Assembly (NCBI GenBank): GCA_016748015.1 | Contig: JAAOMT010000128.1 | Location: forward strand, 131,538 to 195,537 | Direction: 5' to 3' | Origin: Geosiphon pyriformis | Taxonomy: Eukaryota; Glomeromycota; Glomeromycetes; Archaeosporales; Geosiphonaceae | Length of the DNA stretch: 64,000 bases | Shown: in pieces, positions 44,691-58,180 of the stretch | How positions within the stretch are numbered: the stretch's first letter is position 1 | Layout of the letters: every line of letters begins with the position of its first letter | The notes under the pieces: generated by a model | Told to the model about the DNA's origin: nothing | What the model saw: only the letters and a program-made list of their open reading frames with translations | Databases searched by the model: none | Position numbers and translations under genes: made by a program

Positions 44691-46523
44691 AAAATAGATG
44701 TATCAGTTAATATAACAGAGGAAAAAATTGTTAACAAAGGAGAAATTATCTTAATCTGTCAAGCAATTTTCATTCTACTATATGACCAGTACATGTACAC
44801 TATAGATAGAAAAGTGAAAGATCAAGTGCAGATTTTTGAAGCTGAATCAACCATTTGTGAATCAGAAAAGATTGGACTTGTTAATCTCTACATACCAGCC
44901 AAGAACTATAATCACATCAAAATTCCTATCTACAACAACACAGGAAATATTGTAGAAATACCAGAAAGAACTATTATCAGATATTTAAGCACAAAAGTAG
45001 AAGACCAACCACCAAACTCCATTCCAGATTTTTTATGGCTTTGTGGATATGTTGATATTACATTACAAACAATTTATGGACGAAGTGAATGTTATTTGCT
45101 CCAACCAGAACAATTAGAACAAATGAACATGAGAAACTTAAATCCACTTCAACAAATGCAACTCAAGATATTACTCAACAACTTCAGTGACATTTTTGCC
45201 AGCAAAAACAAATTTGGCAGAATTGACATCATTTAACATTAAATCAAGACTGAAGATACAATGCCAATTAAACAAAGAGCATACAGAATACCACCAGTTA
45301 GCCATAAGATTATTCGGCAAGAAATCAATCAGATGCTTGACAATGGGCTAATTCAGCTATTAATGAGTCCATAATCATTACCAGTAATACTAGTCCATAA
45401 AAAAAACGGAAAAATCCATTTTTGTATAGATTACTGAAAACTAAATGGAGTAACAAAAGAAGACAATTACCCAACTCTAAAGATCCAAGAACTTTTTAAT
45501 GCTTTTGGAGGGAAAAAATGGTTTTCAATGTTAGACTTAGACAGTGGTTACTGGCAAGTAGCCATAAAACCAGAAGACAAAGAAAAAACGGCTTTCACAA
45601 CTCAGGAAAAAAATTTTGAATTTGAAGTAATGCCATTTGGATTGATGAATACACCAGCAACATTCCAACGGCTTATGGAAATCGTTTATACTGGACTACT
45701 GTAAAAATTCATAGTTGTTTACTTAGATAACACAAATGTGTTCTCCAAGACATTTGATGACTATTTACATCATCTTTAACAAGTGTTCAAAAGGTTAAAA
45801 AGAGCAGGATTGAAGTTAAATGCAACCAAATGTTTCTTTGGAAAAACAGAACTCAAGTTTTTAGGACATGTTATAAGCAAAGATGGTATCAAAATGGACC
45901 TAGACAAGATTGAAGTAGTTAAGAACTTTTCAATACCAATCAATTTGACAGAACTAAGAGCATTTTTGGGATTTGCTGGATATTATTGTTGCTTTATCAA
46001 GGACTTTTTTAAAATAGCCCAACCATTATACCAGCTTTAATCAAAGAGCACAAAGTATGAATGGACAGAAAACCAGCAAGAAGCTTTTGACACATTAAGA
46101 AGAAAGCTCATTCAAGCTCCAGTATTGATGTATCCAGATCACAGCAAACCATTCATTATTACTACCAATGCATCAGGCCAAGCATTAGGGGCAGTACTAT
46201 CACAGAAAGAACCAGATGGAAGAGAACATCTGGTAGCATATACCAATAGAAGCTTAAGTCCTGCTAAAAAAAACTATGGAACTCCAGGACAAGAACACTT
46301 AGCTATTTATTGGGCTGTCACCAAATGAAAAGAATATTTGAGCCAAAAGTTTGATGTTTATACTGACCACAAAGAATTGACTTCAATTCAGAAGCAAAAA
46401 TTTGGAAATGATTGTCATGCAAGATGGAAAATAGCACTATTACCATACACATTTACAGTACATTATAAAAAAGAAAAAGACAACGGAAATGCTGATGGAT
46501 TGTCACAAATGAAACAAATCTAA
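44691..46523 (+). pseudogene. Element 3 linker, reverse transcriptase and RNase H
   Basis: Linker 44793-45236 (IPAKNYNHIKIPIYN, DIFASKNKFGRIDII). RT about 45240-46040: the motif with CIDY, then a stop, KLNG (45420-45450); MLDLDSGYWQVAIKP (first Asp); MPFGLMNTPATFQR; and VVYLDNTN (45715-45740), where the second catalytic Asp is Asn. The thumb is in 45783-46040. RNase H 46060-46523: TTNASGQALGAVLS (Asp to Asn), VYTDHKELTS, and DNGNADGLSQ. Several stops; non-functional. Confidence 0.87.
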
Positions 46524-46739
46524 AAACATTCCAACCCAAAATATAACAAAAGATAAATATACAAAAATACCAACAACTTCAACATTATATAAATACTCAA
46601 TTGTTCAAAGAAAAATTATCTTAAAAGGAACAAAACAACATAAAACAGCAATCAAAATATTTTATCAACTACCAAAATATACTTTACCAGAAAAATAGAA
46701 AGAATTCAGATCAACCAATCAGAGTAATCACAGAACCAG

Positions 46740-47880
46740 AGAAAGAGACAATATTATTCAACATGCATTCAGATCCAATGACAGAATATTTTCATAAAAA
46801 AACAATTATAGAAAGAATCAGAAAAAGATACTATTGGTCATCAATGTATTCAGATATCATCCAATATGTTCAAAATTGTGATGCTTGTCAGAGAAAAGGA
46901 AGAACAAAACCCAGTGAACCATTAAGACCAATTAAAGTGGAACAACCATTTAACTGGATTGGAATTGATTTAGTTGGACCATTAACAATCACCAGCAGAT
47001 GCAACAGATATATTGTAGTAGTTATAGACTATCTTACAAAATGGCCAGAAGCAAAAGCCATTCAAAGAGCAGATATAGAATCTATTGCCAAATTCGTTTA
47101 TCAAGACTTAATCTGTTGATATGGATGTTCAAAAAAATTATTATTTGATCAAAGAACTCATTTTGTAAATAGAACACTAGCAAAATTAAGCCAAAGATTT
47201 GGAATAAAAAGACCATTATTATTACTATACTATCCACAAACAAATAGGTTAGTTGAAAGGTTCAACAAAACACTGTGTGAAACAATAGCCAAAATCAGCC
47301 AAGAAAACCAGGACAAATGGGATTTAATCATACTGTTGGTATTATTTGCATATCAAACAATAAAGCAAAACACTACACAAGCAACACCATTTAAATTAGT
47401 ATACAATAGAACAGCAACATTACCAGTTGAGATAAAAGTCAAGACATATTCAACAGAATTAATAACAGAAGAGAATTTTCAAAGAACATTGTTGAGAAAA
47501 ACATATGACTTAATGAAGACATTAGAAAACAAATAACAAAAAACAGCTGATAACATTCAACAGTCACAAGAAAAACAAAAGGAAAGACATAATAACCAAT
47601 TATTAGATAAACCAGTTGAATTCAAGATTGAAAACAAAGTACTTCTATATCGTACCAAAGCAGAAAAACAATGGAGTAGAAAATTTGACCCCAAATAAGA
47701 TAGACCATTTCACATAGAAGAAATTCTTGGAAATGAAGCTTATAAATTAAGATGAGATAACAAAATCTTAGCCAAAACAGCACATAGTGATTGATTGAAA
47801 CTATATTACCATATAGTGTTACCATTCACCAGTAATATTTTACAATTAGGAGTACAAAAAATACTAGTCCAACCAGATAA
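46740..47880 (+). pseudogene. Element 3 integrase
   Basis: Frame 46763-47119 contains the zinc-finger region (HSDPMTEYFHKK, CDACQRKGR) and IGIDLVGPL (catalytic Asp), then LTKWPEA. Stops follow at 47117. QTNRLVERFNKTLCET (about 47240-47285) keeps the catalytic Glu, and 47336-47536 gives the end of the core. C-terminal remnants to 47880 include VLLYRTKAEKQWSRKFDP, broken by stops. All three acidic positions appear present or recoverable, but no continuous frame exists. Confidence 0.85.
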
Positions 47881-47886
47881 GATTCC

Positions 47887-48618
47887 ATGAGATCTGAAAT
47901 CAATCATAATCATTGGACCAAATACATAAAATTGAACAATAAAAGAGTATATAAAAACATGGTAGACACGACAAAAGACTTCAAAAAAATGGAAATCACT
48001 GACAATATTTACTTACTAGCACAACAATTCTTCCAACTAATCCAACAACAGAATATGGAAATTACTATCAATCAACAAACCATTTGATACCAAGATACTA
48101 GAAGGATACCCAAATACAAAAGTCAAAGGAAAACAGAAAACACTATTGACAAAATAGTTCTGAAAATAAAATTAGCAATAGAAAAACCAACAAGTATCAC
48201 CACATATCAAGAGTTGACCAAATAAACTTGAAAATAGTGGATACACAAATTTCTAAGGAACTTTTGTTACTTCCACTTGGAATAACACTTGAACATTTAG
48301 AACTTATACATGGATAAAACAAAATGATTATTCGATACAACAATACTGCAACAACTAGAACAATTTGTAGAAAAAAACAATTTAACTACACAAGCAAGAG
48401 TTATCTATTGGCTACATATGGGATTTCAAGACAGACCGGAAATCTTACTTAATCCAGAAATGGACTCCATCACAGTTAACCAAATGGGAAAAATAACCAA
48501 CACACAATTTGAAGAATTACAAAACAAGATAATTCAAGTAATTCTTGAAAAAGAAGTTCAAGAAATACTTAAAGACAGAGAATTAGAATTAGGAGATCTC
48601 AATAGAGCTCAATATTAA
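47887..48618 (+). pseudogene. Element 3 extra ORFs between integrase and 3' LTR (unknown function)
   Basis: Two short frames: 47887-48087 and a frame from 48312 to 48618, which begins MDKTK, has one TGA (Trp expected) and then runs open through MGFQDRPEILLNPEM to ELGDLNRAQY. The second looks helical and acidic, about 100 residues. No signal peptide or membrane segment. Element 2 has an unrelated-looking ORF at the same position. I recognise no family. Confidence 0.5.
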
Positions 48619-48631
48619 AAGAAGGGGATAA
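48619..48631 (+). other. Element 3 polypurine tract
   Basis: AAAGAAGGGGATA immediately before the 3' LTR, the expected plus-strand primer. Confidence 0.6.
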
Positions 48632-49485
48632 TATTACTCATAAAATATAGAAAATATATTAGCATATAAATTAGTCAATCAGAAGTAGCCATAGTAAATG
48701 TGGAATTCCAGGATTTTTCTCAAAAGGAATTGCAAGATTCCAAGAATTTCAGGATTTTCATACAAAGAAATTGCAGGATTCCAGAATTCCAGGATTCCTC
48801 TCAAAAGGAATTTTAGGATTCCAAGAATTCCAGGATTCCTGGTGTGAAGAATTAAAGAATTAAGGAATTTCAATTATGTATATATAGCAGTAGCATTAGA
48901 AGTAAAAAAGACAAATCTCCCAGTTTAGATTTGATCTAAGCAGTTTTCCATATTACAAATATCAAATAAATAATTATTCATCATCTCAATCCACTTTCCA
49001 CTATCAATACTTTATGTTAATAGTAATTTATCTTTAACCATATTGAAACAATAGCTCTTGATCACAGCTATTGATGGGATACTAATTTGCAAATGCCTTG
49101 GCTTAATTTTCTTTATCTTCTCTTTATTTTTTTTTATTTTTTTTTTCTTTGTTTGGTTGTGTTTACTAATTAATTAAGAATTAAGTGCTAAATTATTGAT
49201 GTCAAGAACTGCCTGGTAAAAGATCCCTACAAGTGAGTAGAGCACATACAAGAATTACAGATTACTTACCAGAGAATTGTTGGCTATTAAGCCAAGAAAA
49301 GAATTGATGGAATTGCGATTCCAAGAGACTACTGAAAACAACTATTGAATCTCTGTCTATTATACAAAGAACTCCAACTCAAAATCTTCAGATTGCCAAA
49401 ACTATTAGAAACTATTATCAAAAGATCAATTGAGCACCAAGTTACAGGTTATTTGACTTGAAATTCTAAATAATTATCTGTAACA
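48632..49485 (+). repeat. Element 3 3' LTR
   Basis: Starts TATTACTCATAA and ends CTGTAACA; pair of 38552-39409, with differences that look mainly like transitions. Carries the same GGAATTCC-type units at about 48700-48850. Confidence 0.9.
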
Positions 49486-51330
49486 TCACTTCTAACTTTG
49501 AAACAATCAACTTATTAAAAATCACCACTTTCATAACAGTCTTATTATAAGTGGCCACACCCAAACTCTTATCTATTACTATATCCACCCCTTGATTCTG
49601 TGATAGAAGAGTCACTAATGACTAATATTTAAGACTAGATTGAGAAACTATTGGCTTAAGTACATTCAACTTCTTAGCCAACTTACCAACTTGTTTTGCA
49701 AAACTGGCAAAACTGTGCTCAAGAGTAGTAAACCTATTATTCATTTTATTAAATACAAGCAGAGAAGGCTTTATCTCCAAAGAGAAGCCAGAGTTAACTA
49801 AACCATTTCATGTAGGAAAAAAAGAAAAAAAAAATCCACCAACAATCTTGGCCCAAAAGACATCACCAAAAGAGACAGAGTAAGCAACAAAAGCTGAATG
49901 CTTGGCATAAATGGTGGCTAGTCTATTTTTATTAGCATCTGACAATATTTTGTGAATTGGATTACTAATAGACATTTTTTCACTAACAATACATCTCAAT
50001 AAAATATGACCCAACTTTTTACACTTGGCACATTTGGCAAAGTTCAAATATGTTCAATGAAGATTAGTGTTTCTTAACACTAGCATGGTTTTTATAACAA
50101 CATTTAAAGAAGCAGCAGAGTCAAAACAAACAACAACATATCTGAATCAAGTATATAAAACCAGATAACAATCAATAAAACATGTTTTACTATTAGCAGA
50201 TTCAATAAAATCTCAGATGTTATAAATATTTGTTTTTATTGGCAATATATAAAGTAGTGTCTTATGATTATCTCTAGAATTTCATGTTTTCTTGTCTTTA
50301 TTAGCCCTAGCTATATGAACTGTATCTTTTCCAATTAGAATAAATTATCTTGTTATAACCAAATTAGTATGATTTACCTTATTGAATTTAACCACTGTTT
50401 TTTGTTATAGTCTTACCAATTGTATCTTGATTGACTTAATAACTCCAAATTCGAATAATACAGTATATACAGCCTTAGCCAATGTTTTAATTGAATTTTT
50501 TTTCACAATTACAGCCTAATCTGAACACCTAGCAGATTTTTTGAGATCAATATTAACCAAGATTATTATCTTCTTTGCCAAATCAGAAATTTTAACCAAG
50601 CTAGATTTGGAAATGAATATTATTTTAATAATTCCAGCAAATTTTAAGAAAGTAGAGTCCTTTCTTCCAAAACCATTAATTTTCGAAAACAACTTTCTAA
50701 CCACTAGTTTTTCTTGAGAAAACTTTCCAATTATTTTATCCAAATCAATATCCAAAGCAAATAATTTTTTAATAGAAATATTGACTAAATTCTTTAAAAA
50801 AAGGGAAAGAGTTAGTGAAACATCTGACAGAATATTATTATTATTATTACCATCACTCAAAAAATTAATCTTTTCCAATGACTTCTTCAGAGTCTTTTTG
50901 GTCTTAATATATAAACTTTTAGGTGTTTGATCAGTATTTCTACTATCTAAAAAGGCTTTATTATTATAATCAAAACTGGTTTCTTTAATTAAACACTTTT
51001 TTTTTATGTCAATATTATTAGATTCAGTAGTATTATCAGCTTTTAACTTTTATAAGTGATCATCTAAACTCTTAGCAGAAACTTTTTTAGCCTTAATATT
51101 ATCTTCCAAGATACCATCTTTTCTTTTTTTTCTTGATAATACAGATTTAACATTCACAATATAACTAGATTTTATAATAAACTTCTTTAGAACAGCAATA
51201 CTAAGACCAATAGTAGTCTTATAATTAAGCAAAAACGATTTGAATTTATTATATTAAATGGTAAAAACTTCTTTCAAAATCTTTTTTAACTCTTTTTTAG
51301 GAATTTGGAATGAAAGAAAGAAGTTTTTAT
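49486..51330 (-). mobile_element. LINE copy B, 5' portion (ORF1)
   Basis: Continues LINE B on the other side of element 3. ORF1 pieces 49808-50047, 50516-50878 and 51050-51232 match LINE D ORF1. The zinc knuckle CAKCKKLGHILLRC (49991-50032) is a complete CCHC, better than in LINE D. The 5' end is near 51330, where the leader AGGAATTTGGAATGAAAG ends and AT-only sequence starts. Stops throughout. Confidence 0.8.
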
Positions 51331-51950
51331 TATATTAAATAAATAAATTTTATTTGTTAAATTAATAAAAAAAAACAAAATAATAAAATTAATTTAATAT
51401 AAATATATATTTTTATATCCAAAAATTATATAAAAAACATTTTTTAAAACTTTTTAGTTTTAAAATACACTTAATATAATTGTAAAACATAAAATTTTTA
51501 TTAATTATACATATTTTTTTATTATATAAAATTAAAAAGATTATAAATTTAATATATTTATTAATAATGTATAAAAAAATGTTTAATTCTAATTTTTAAA
51601 TATTTATATTTGTTTATTAATATTAGTTTTTATTATATATACTAAATTTTTCTTAATTAAAACAAATTATTTAAATATTATTAATTTAATAATTATATAA
51701 TTAATAAATTTTATTACAGTTTTTTGTTTTGAATAAATAAATTATAATTTAATTAATATTATTTTATTAAATTTAATTTAAATATAAATATAAACTAAAT
51801 AATTTTTTAAAATTTTAAGAAAATAGAAATTTTTTTAAAACTATTAACTTTTACTATTTTTTTTATTAATAAAATATATTAAAACTATTATTTATTATTA
51901 TTATTATTATTTTACAAATAAGGCCCAAATATTACTTAGCACAATATATT
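51331..51950. other. AT-rich spacer between LINE copies B and C
   Basis: Almost pure A/T; no gene, repeat boundary or RNA feature seen apart from the LINE ends on either side. Confidence 0.6.
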
Positions 51951-54659
51951 AAACTAAGTAATCTAAACTAAACACAAATCATATATTTTCTACATATAAT
52001 TAATCATTTAAACCAATTAGAGCAACGCTATAAATCTATTTTAACAGAAACCATATAATTAATATTAGAAAAAAAACTGCAAAGCTTACAAAAACCAAAA
52101 CTAATATTATAAGTCTTTACAATTTTAAACAACTTAAAAACACTATCAAAAAGCAAAAATACAGGACCACAAATCTTAGAAAGCACAGACTTATCATGTA
52201 CAATTAAACTTTTTTTTCCATCAATGCTCTATATTTAATTTTTACCAATTATATATCAATCTGATGAGTTATTTCTAACTCTTATACCAATTCAATGACT
52301 TTTTTGCTAATAATCTTGGCACAGTCAAAAACAAAAACAGCTTTTAAATACCATTTCTTAAACACAAAACCTTTGTACAATATAGTATATATAGTATTGT
52401 CAAAAGGATATAAGAAAAGCAATTAAGAAATACAAAATAATAACAAATTTAAGTCTAACACAGAATCTCATTAGGCCAAATATAAATCAAGTAATTTCTT
52501 ACAAATACCAGAGTTCATTATGTACATAAAAAAATAATTAAAAAGCTTAACCTTCTTATATTATAAACATAATATACTAAAATACTTTTTATTATATAAG
52601 TGTTTTTAAACAACAATTGGCAAATAATAATACAAAGCTTTTATAAAATATAAATGCAAATTAGTAGTAGATTTATTTATAAAGCCAAATATTATATGTA
52701 AGTTAAAATGTCAAACCAAAGAAATTTAAACCCAATCTATATTCTTAATCAAATTTTTATAAATAACATTAAAACCAAACTCAACTTCTTAATAAGCACA
52801 ATAAATAGCTCTAAATACATTATGAATAAAATATTAAACATTCTCAGATATTGTTATCTTATCAGTCTTAATACATTTTTTTTTAATAAGAACAAAAGTA
52901 ACAAATTTAAACATAAAGCTACATTAGCCAGCACATCAGCATATTTATTATCCAAAACTTTTAAATAATTTTTAACTTTGATTTAGAAAACAGCAAGTAC
53001 TTTATATTTAATAGAGTTTATAATATTACATCTCTCAATCCAACAGTAATTATAGAAGTTAAGTAAAACCATATCCAATTCTATAATATATACATCTAAA
53101 GTGATTTAACTATTTAAATACATCATGACATTACTAAAAACTAAAACACACTTCAAGATTAGAACAATTGTCTATAATTTTGTTATTGTAGAAGATACTA
53201 AATTATCAACTTTAATGCTAATACTTAGATTTAAGTTAGCAAAAAATGCAGCTATATTACATTTCATCTCATATATATCCAAGTTTTTTAAAGACTTTTC
53301 TGTATAAATATTGATAATATTCAAATCAGCACCAAAAAGATATTGCCTTACTATAGAAAAATTACTGATACCAAAAACATTTAAAAACTGAGATTTATTG
53401 ATAAGTAGCTGGGCAGCAAAATGAAAAGTAGAATTGACTAAGTAATTATATGTTAACTTAAACCAAGCAAAAACTAGGCTTTTAAGATTAAGTCTTTTTC
53501 AATAACAAAAACTCTTTTAATCAAAAACTAACTCTTTCTTATTATATAATTGTTTAACAAAAACAATATTAAATCTCTTAAATAAGCAAAAAACATTATG
53601 AAACAATGTATTTTTCAAAACAAAAAACATAGGAGTACTACCAAAAAACAAAAATACAAAGGACAAAATATCAGTAAGAAAAATATTATAATCCAAAAAA
53701 ATTTTTACCACACCAGCCAGAAAATTGTTAATTAGACTAATTTTTAACTTTACAGGATTTTACAAAAAATAAATAGAAAACCAACTTAAAATTTGCAAAT
53801 CTAAAGATTTATAATCAAACAAATAAGTAAAAATCTTATCAGCATTTAAAAAACTTAATACAGAAGCCAATTTACTCTCTGTTTGTATTTGTTCAAATGA
53901 TTTAAAGCCATATAAAGATAGATAATAAAAAACTTTATTGAAAAAATTCTTTGGCAAATTAACTTTTATCTTTAAACTCTTTTTAATTAGCATATCTTAT
54001 TTGTTGTATATACTTTTAAAAACAAAACTAAACTGGATTTTGTAACTAACAATAAGTTGAAATACAGCCAAAACCAAATAAAAAAACTGCTTGTTTATAA
54101 TAGCTTTTTTTAAGATCATGTTGGCAAAAAATTTGACATCTAAATGAGTTTTCTTTAAATTAAATTTGGATAAACTCTTAGAAAACAAAAAAATACCAAA
54201 ATATTTACAAGATTTCCCATTTTATGCTATAGATATTAGCAGACTATTTATCAATAATAAAACATCCCTAGCTTTTTGGTTAATAGAAATGGCTACTATT
54301 TTCTTATTGTTAATTGAAATGTTATTAATACTAAAAAACTTACTTGTAATATTCAAAATATATTGAATAATAGCTTAATTATTTCTTATTCAAATTATGT
54401 TATTAATAAAAACATTAGCTGTCAGATATAAAGTCAATTCATCTTGGTTTTTTATCTTGCCAATTTTGGCTACAAACTTAGTGTTTTTACAATAACTGTA
54501 CAAGTTTTTATGTCTTTTAATCTTATACAGAAAAAAATTATAGAAAATTTTTTAAAACAGAGAGAAGAAAACTTTATCTTAGTCCAGTTTATTATATATT
54601 GATATCTATTAGTTAACCCATAATTAATTATAATCTGATTAATTTTACCATTGTGAATA
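51951..54659 (-). mobile_element. LINE copy C, 3' portion (RT end, RNase H, 3' tail)
   Basis: Minus-strand homologue of LINE A 32390-35100. The RT catalytic pair reads NVFINNII at 54396-54416, with both Asp changed to Asn. Fragments 53997-54188, 53760-53993 and 53517-53711 correspond to the RT thumb and beyond. Interrupted at 54658-54659 (TA) by the pogo-like transposon; the sequence resumes at 59880. Confidence 0.8.
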
Positions 54660-54934
54660 CAGTGAATGCTCTCTATAATTCTTCTGGTTATAGTCACTAT
54701 CTTCTTATAATCACATTTTTTTAAAAACCAAAACTATTTATATATAATATTATCTCCTTATAGTCACTTTTACTATATATATCTCCTTATAGTTCCTATT
54801 TCCACAAATATAATAGCAGAATATAAGTAATTTCCACTCTCTATAGTTACACTATAATCATATAATATTAAATATAAACATCAAATGTTATCTCATATTT
54901 AATCAGACATGTATAATTAGGGAAATTTTCCGAT

Positions 54935-55440
54935 TTGTCAATGGAAATCATTTTTTTTATGGTAGTAAAAAAAATTAGAGAAGTTTCTAAAAACGATTGT
55001 AGAATACTAAACAAAATTTCTAAAATATTACAATATTCAATTACTTTTCTTCTTTATAAGCTGCCACTGCCATCAGAAAACAATAACAGAACTATTATAT
55101 CTGACTTGTTATTTGCAGGTATTATAAAAGTTTTAATAATAGTTAACATATAGTACAGTACTGCTGCTTTTGGTGCTTTAGAGACTGGTGATGTTTCAGA
55201 AACTGGTAGTGCTTTGGAAACTGTTGCTGTAGATATTGATGAAGTTACTCTGAATCAAATTTTGGCTAACAAGATTACTTTTTCTCCATATTGGGAGAAA
55301 AAATTAATAGACCTACAAGTGAGAATAATGGCTCAATGAGATTTTCTGAGAACAAGTTTGTTAATGAGACATTGCTCAAGCAAATCAACTAGGAATGAAG
55401 TTCAAATTTATCTTTCTTTGATCAGTAATAAAACTTAGAG
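54935..55440 (+). pseudogene. Broken plus-strand frame near the left end of the pogo-like element
   Basis: Frame 54935-55153 (MSMEIIFFMVVKK...) followed by a frame reading FGALETGDVSETGSALETV and FSPYWEKKLIDLQVRIMAQ. Looks coding in its residue pattern, but I recognise no family and stops are frequent. Confidence 0.3.
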
Positions 55441-55449
55441 CATAAGGAT

Positions 55450-57290
55450 TCTGATATATATCCAATAAATACATTTTTACACCAACTTTGGCATCCGCAA
55501 TTAAAAAAAAACTTTATATTAGCAATCATATTTATTATTTGACCAATATTTAGTATTAGCAAGCAAAAGTTTGACTAATAGTTTTAAAAATGTATTAAAA
55601 ATTAACTTTTTTGGAGCAAATAAATCCATGTTGAATGTTTTTCATAATTCAAACATAATCATGCAAAATGAAGATTCAAATCTAGACTCAATATATCATG
55701 TTTTAAAAATTTCAATTATAAATGATAATGCACCCAATTCAACATAAACAAAACTGTACACAATACAATATATTTCTAACTTTTTGAAGGATATTTATTA
55801 GGCTGTCACACAATTAACTTGATAAGCTTCGAAAACATGATCACTTAAAAAAGGTATTAGAGAGTTAATAATAGATAATAGTTGTAATTTTATTAACAGA
55901 TTTATATTTTTTGATGATCTGCTTTTTTATTTGTTACTGAAATTGGTTTCTAAGTATCTAACAATATTTTTTAATTCATCTTGCTTTAAAAAAATCTATT
56001 CTTTTCATCTATGCAATTTTACTGAATTTTTTTATTTCTTTGTTTAATATTTATTCATGGTCAATATCACAAAAAACATGATTAGAGACATTTGAATTTA
56101 CAAACTGTGTCTTTTTTATCTGAACTCAAAATTGATTTGATTCAGCAATAAAGTTAGGACGTATATGAGACCTGTATATTTCACTTTTAGAATATTTGAT
56201 GACATTAAAGAGATTAGTATGCAATCTCTTAAATTTGATACAGTTATGTATTGCAATTTCCCAATGCCATTGTAAAAATATAGAAGAAATTAACAATTTG
56301 AACATTTTGTTAATTTCTTTAAGTATTGTATCATGGCCTTAATGTTGATTTGAAAGTTTAGATCAAAAAATTACAATTCTTTCTTGAATCAGCTTGCAAA
56401 CTTCAGGCTTTAATTGTAGCCATTGTTCTTCATCAGCAATTTCAATTAATTGGTAAATAGAATGGTGCCGAGTAAACCAAATTGGTATAAACATTCATCT
56501 AGCCACAAGTCTTAATGAAGACCTATTAAAACAAACTTCAATACAAAAGTTAATAATTGCTTGTAAATAAAAAAAGACTTGTTCATACTTTAATCTGAAC
56601 ATGAGATCTGTTTCATTTTGGGTCCATTCTAAGTAATCTTCAACAAATAGATTTTTCTTAAAAACAACATATGGCTACATTAATTCAGATGCCATTGCAT
56701 GCCTATATATATTACATATCAAATCTCACAACTTATGATGATCAGGACATTTTTTAAAAAACTGCAGTTGACTTTCACTTTGATATCTCTGACATTTTGC
56801 AAAGTATTTTATATTGATATTCTAATTGATATAAGCGTTGCTGTGTTTGGGGGGCTTAATAATATGACATTGTGCTATTTTCTATGTAATTATGCAAGTA
56901 TATGAAGGATCAAATTGACAGCCTTCATTATTGATCATCAGTTGGGGGTAAGAGACAAAAAGTGTCACAAATGCTGTTATCGGAGGTTTTTGGTTTCTTT
57001 TCTTAAATGTTATTAATGTCTGTTTGTTTTAAATTCATGTTTTCTAGAAGTAGTTGAACTTCCAATAACTGAATTTATCTTCAAATTATCTTCTATAATT
57101 TGAACTGCTGGGCTTATAAGTGGAATGGCCAATTCTATGCCAGTTGCTTTGTATAGTTACATTGTAGTAAATATTAACTCTTTCCCAGGAATTGCTTGTC
57201 TAGAAGCTTACTAAAAATGTGTAGTTACTTTGCTGTAAAAGTCAACTTTTTTACAAGAATCTTGTTTGTAGGCTACCCTAATAATTTGTA
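55450..57290 (-). pseudogene. Antisense decayed coding block in the pogo-like element (unknown)
   Basis: On the minus strand a protein-like reading runs with stops from about 57290 to 55500, including ASRQAIPGKELIFT, LAIPLISPAVQIIEDNLKI, ILLSPPNTATLISIRISI, FVEDYLEWTQNETDLMFRL, QWLQLKPEVCKLIQERIVIF and CIKFKRLHTNLFNVIKYSKS. The regular mix of residue types differs from the AT noise around it. No family recognised; it could be a captured gene or a second transposon protein. Confidence 0.4.
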
Positions 57291-57299
57291 ATAAGAAAA

Positions 57300-58180
57300 T
57301 AAAAGAAAAATAAAAGAAATGTAAAAGAAATAGAATTTTATCAAGAGAAACGTTTTCTATCCAGACCTGGAATCACTAACAGTTTATTGAAATTGGTAGC
57401 TAATCAATTTCAAAACGTTAGTTGTGTTGAGAGAATTTCAAGTATAATAATTTAAGGATTTGGTTTTCGAATATTTAATTTTTATTTAATTTTGTAAAAA
57501 AAAGTGATTTGTTCTAATTAAGATATCTAGAGTAAGATACTATGGTAAGATATGAAAAGGATCTGGAAAAAATACATTTTCTTAAAGAGAGAAGCTCTTC
57601 TTTTATACAATTTGTTGTAGTACTAGTCTTTGAACTTGCACTTTTCTTTTTGCTACAATTTGGGTGAACTAAAGATACATTTTGGCAAATTTACAAGTTA
57701 TTTTACTGAACTATTGATTATTTCAGCGAATTTTAATTATGTTAAATGGTTCAGGATATTGTGTAATTTGATCATCTTAATTTCTAAAGTACAAATCGAA
57801 TTATTGATTAAGTAATAATATTTGATAATTTGGCTAATTTAATAAGTGATAATCGAAATAATAATAATATGCTAACTAATAATAGGAATTATGAAGATAA
57901 TTTCGTGTTAATTAATAGCTAAAATTCCACTAGTAACAATGCATTATCAAAATTAGGTTTTTTTTTACCAAGAATCTGTTATTTGTACTTAGAATCCTAC
58001 AATTGAATTAAAATCTTTATTTTTATAATTTGGCCACTTTTTATAATCTGAGGCATCTCATATAACATGAAACATCTTACATGTCCGATTAAATATAAGA
58101 CAAAATAATGTTTGAGACATAACAGATATATCAATGCATTATAAAAGCAAAATACAATAAAAAGTGTGTTCTTATTAACA
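57300..58180. other. AT-rich non-coding part of the pogo-like element
   Basis: Between the antisense block and the transposase. Only short frames (57630-57815, 57997-58200) with no recognisable content. A short AAATAAAAGAA repeat cluster lies at 57296-57330. Confidence 0.5.

Larger units (their letters stand above)
38552..49485 (+). mobile_element. Element 3: dUTPase-bearing Ty3/gypsy-type LTR retrotransposon, full length
   Basis: LTRs at 38552-39409 and 48632-49485. Internal order: PBS, Gag, protease, Cys-rich spacer, solo-LTR insertion, dUTPase, linker, RT, RNase H, integrase, extra ORF, polypurine tract. The flanks TTAC (38548-38551) and TCAC (49486-49489) fit a 4-bp duplication with one change. 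It is inserted within ORF1 of LINE B; removing it rejoins a sequence that aligns with LINE D 19313-19400. All reading frames carry stops. The RT pair reads YLDN, the RNase H Asp is Asn and the protease reads DSR, so it cannot move by itself. Confidence 0.92.

Noticed and set aside
44236-44700. dUTPase as a separate viral or host gene
   Set aside because: It lies in the same direction and order between protease and RT in two independent copies, so it is part of the polyprotein.
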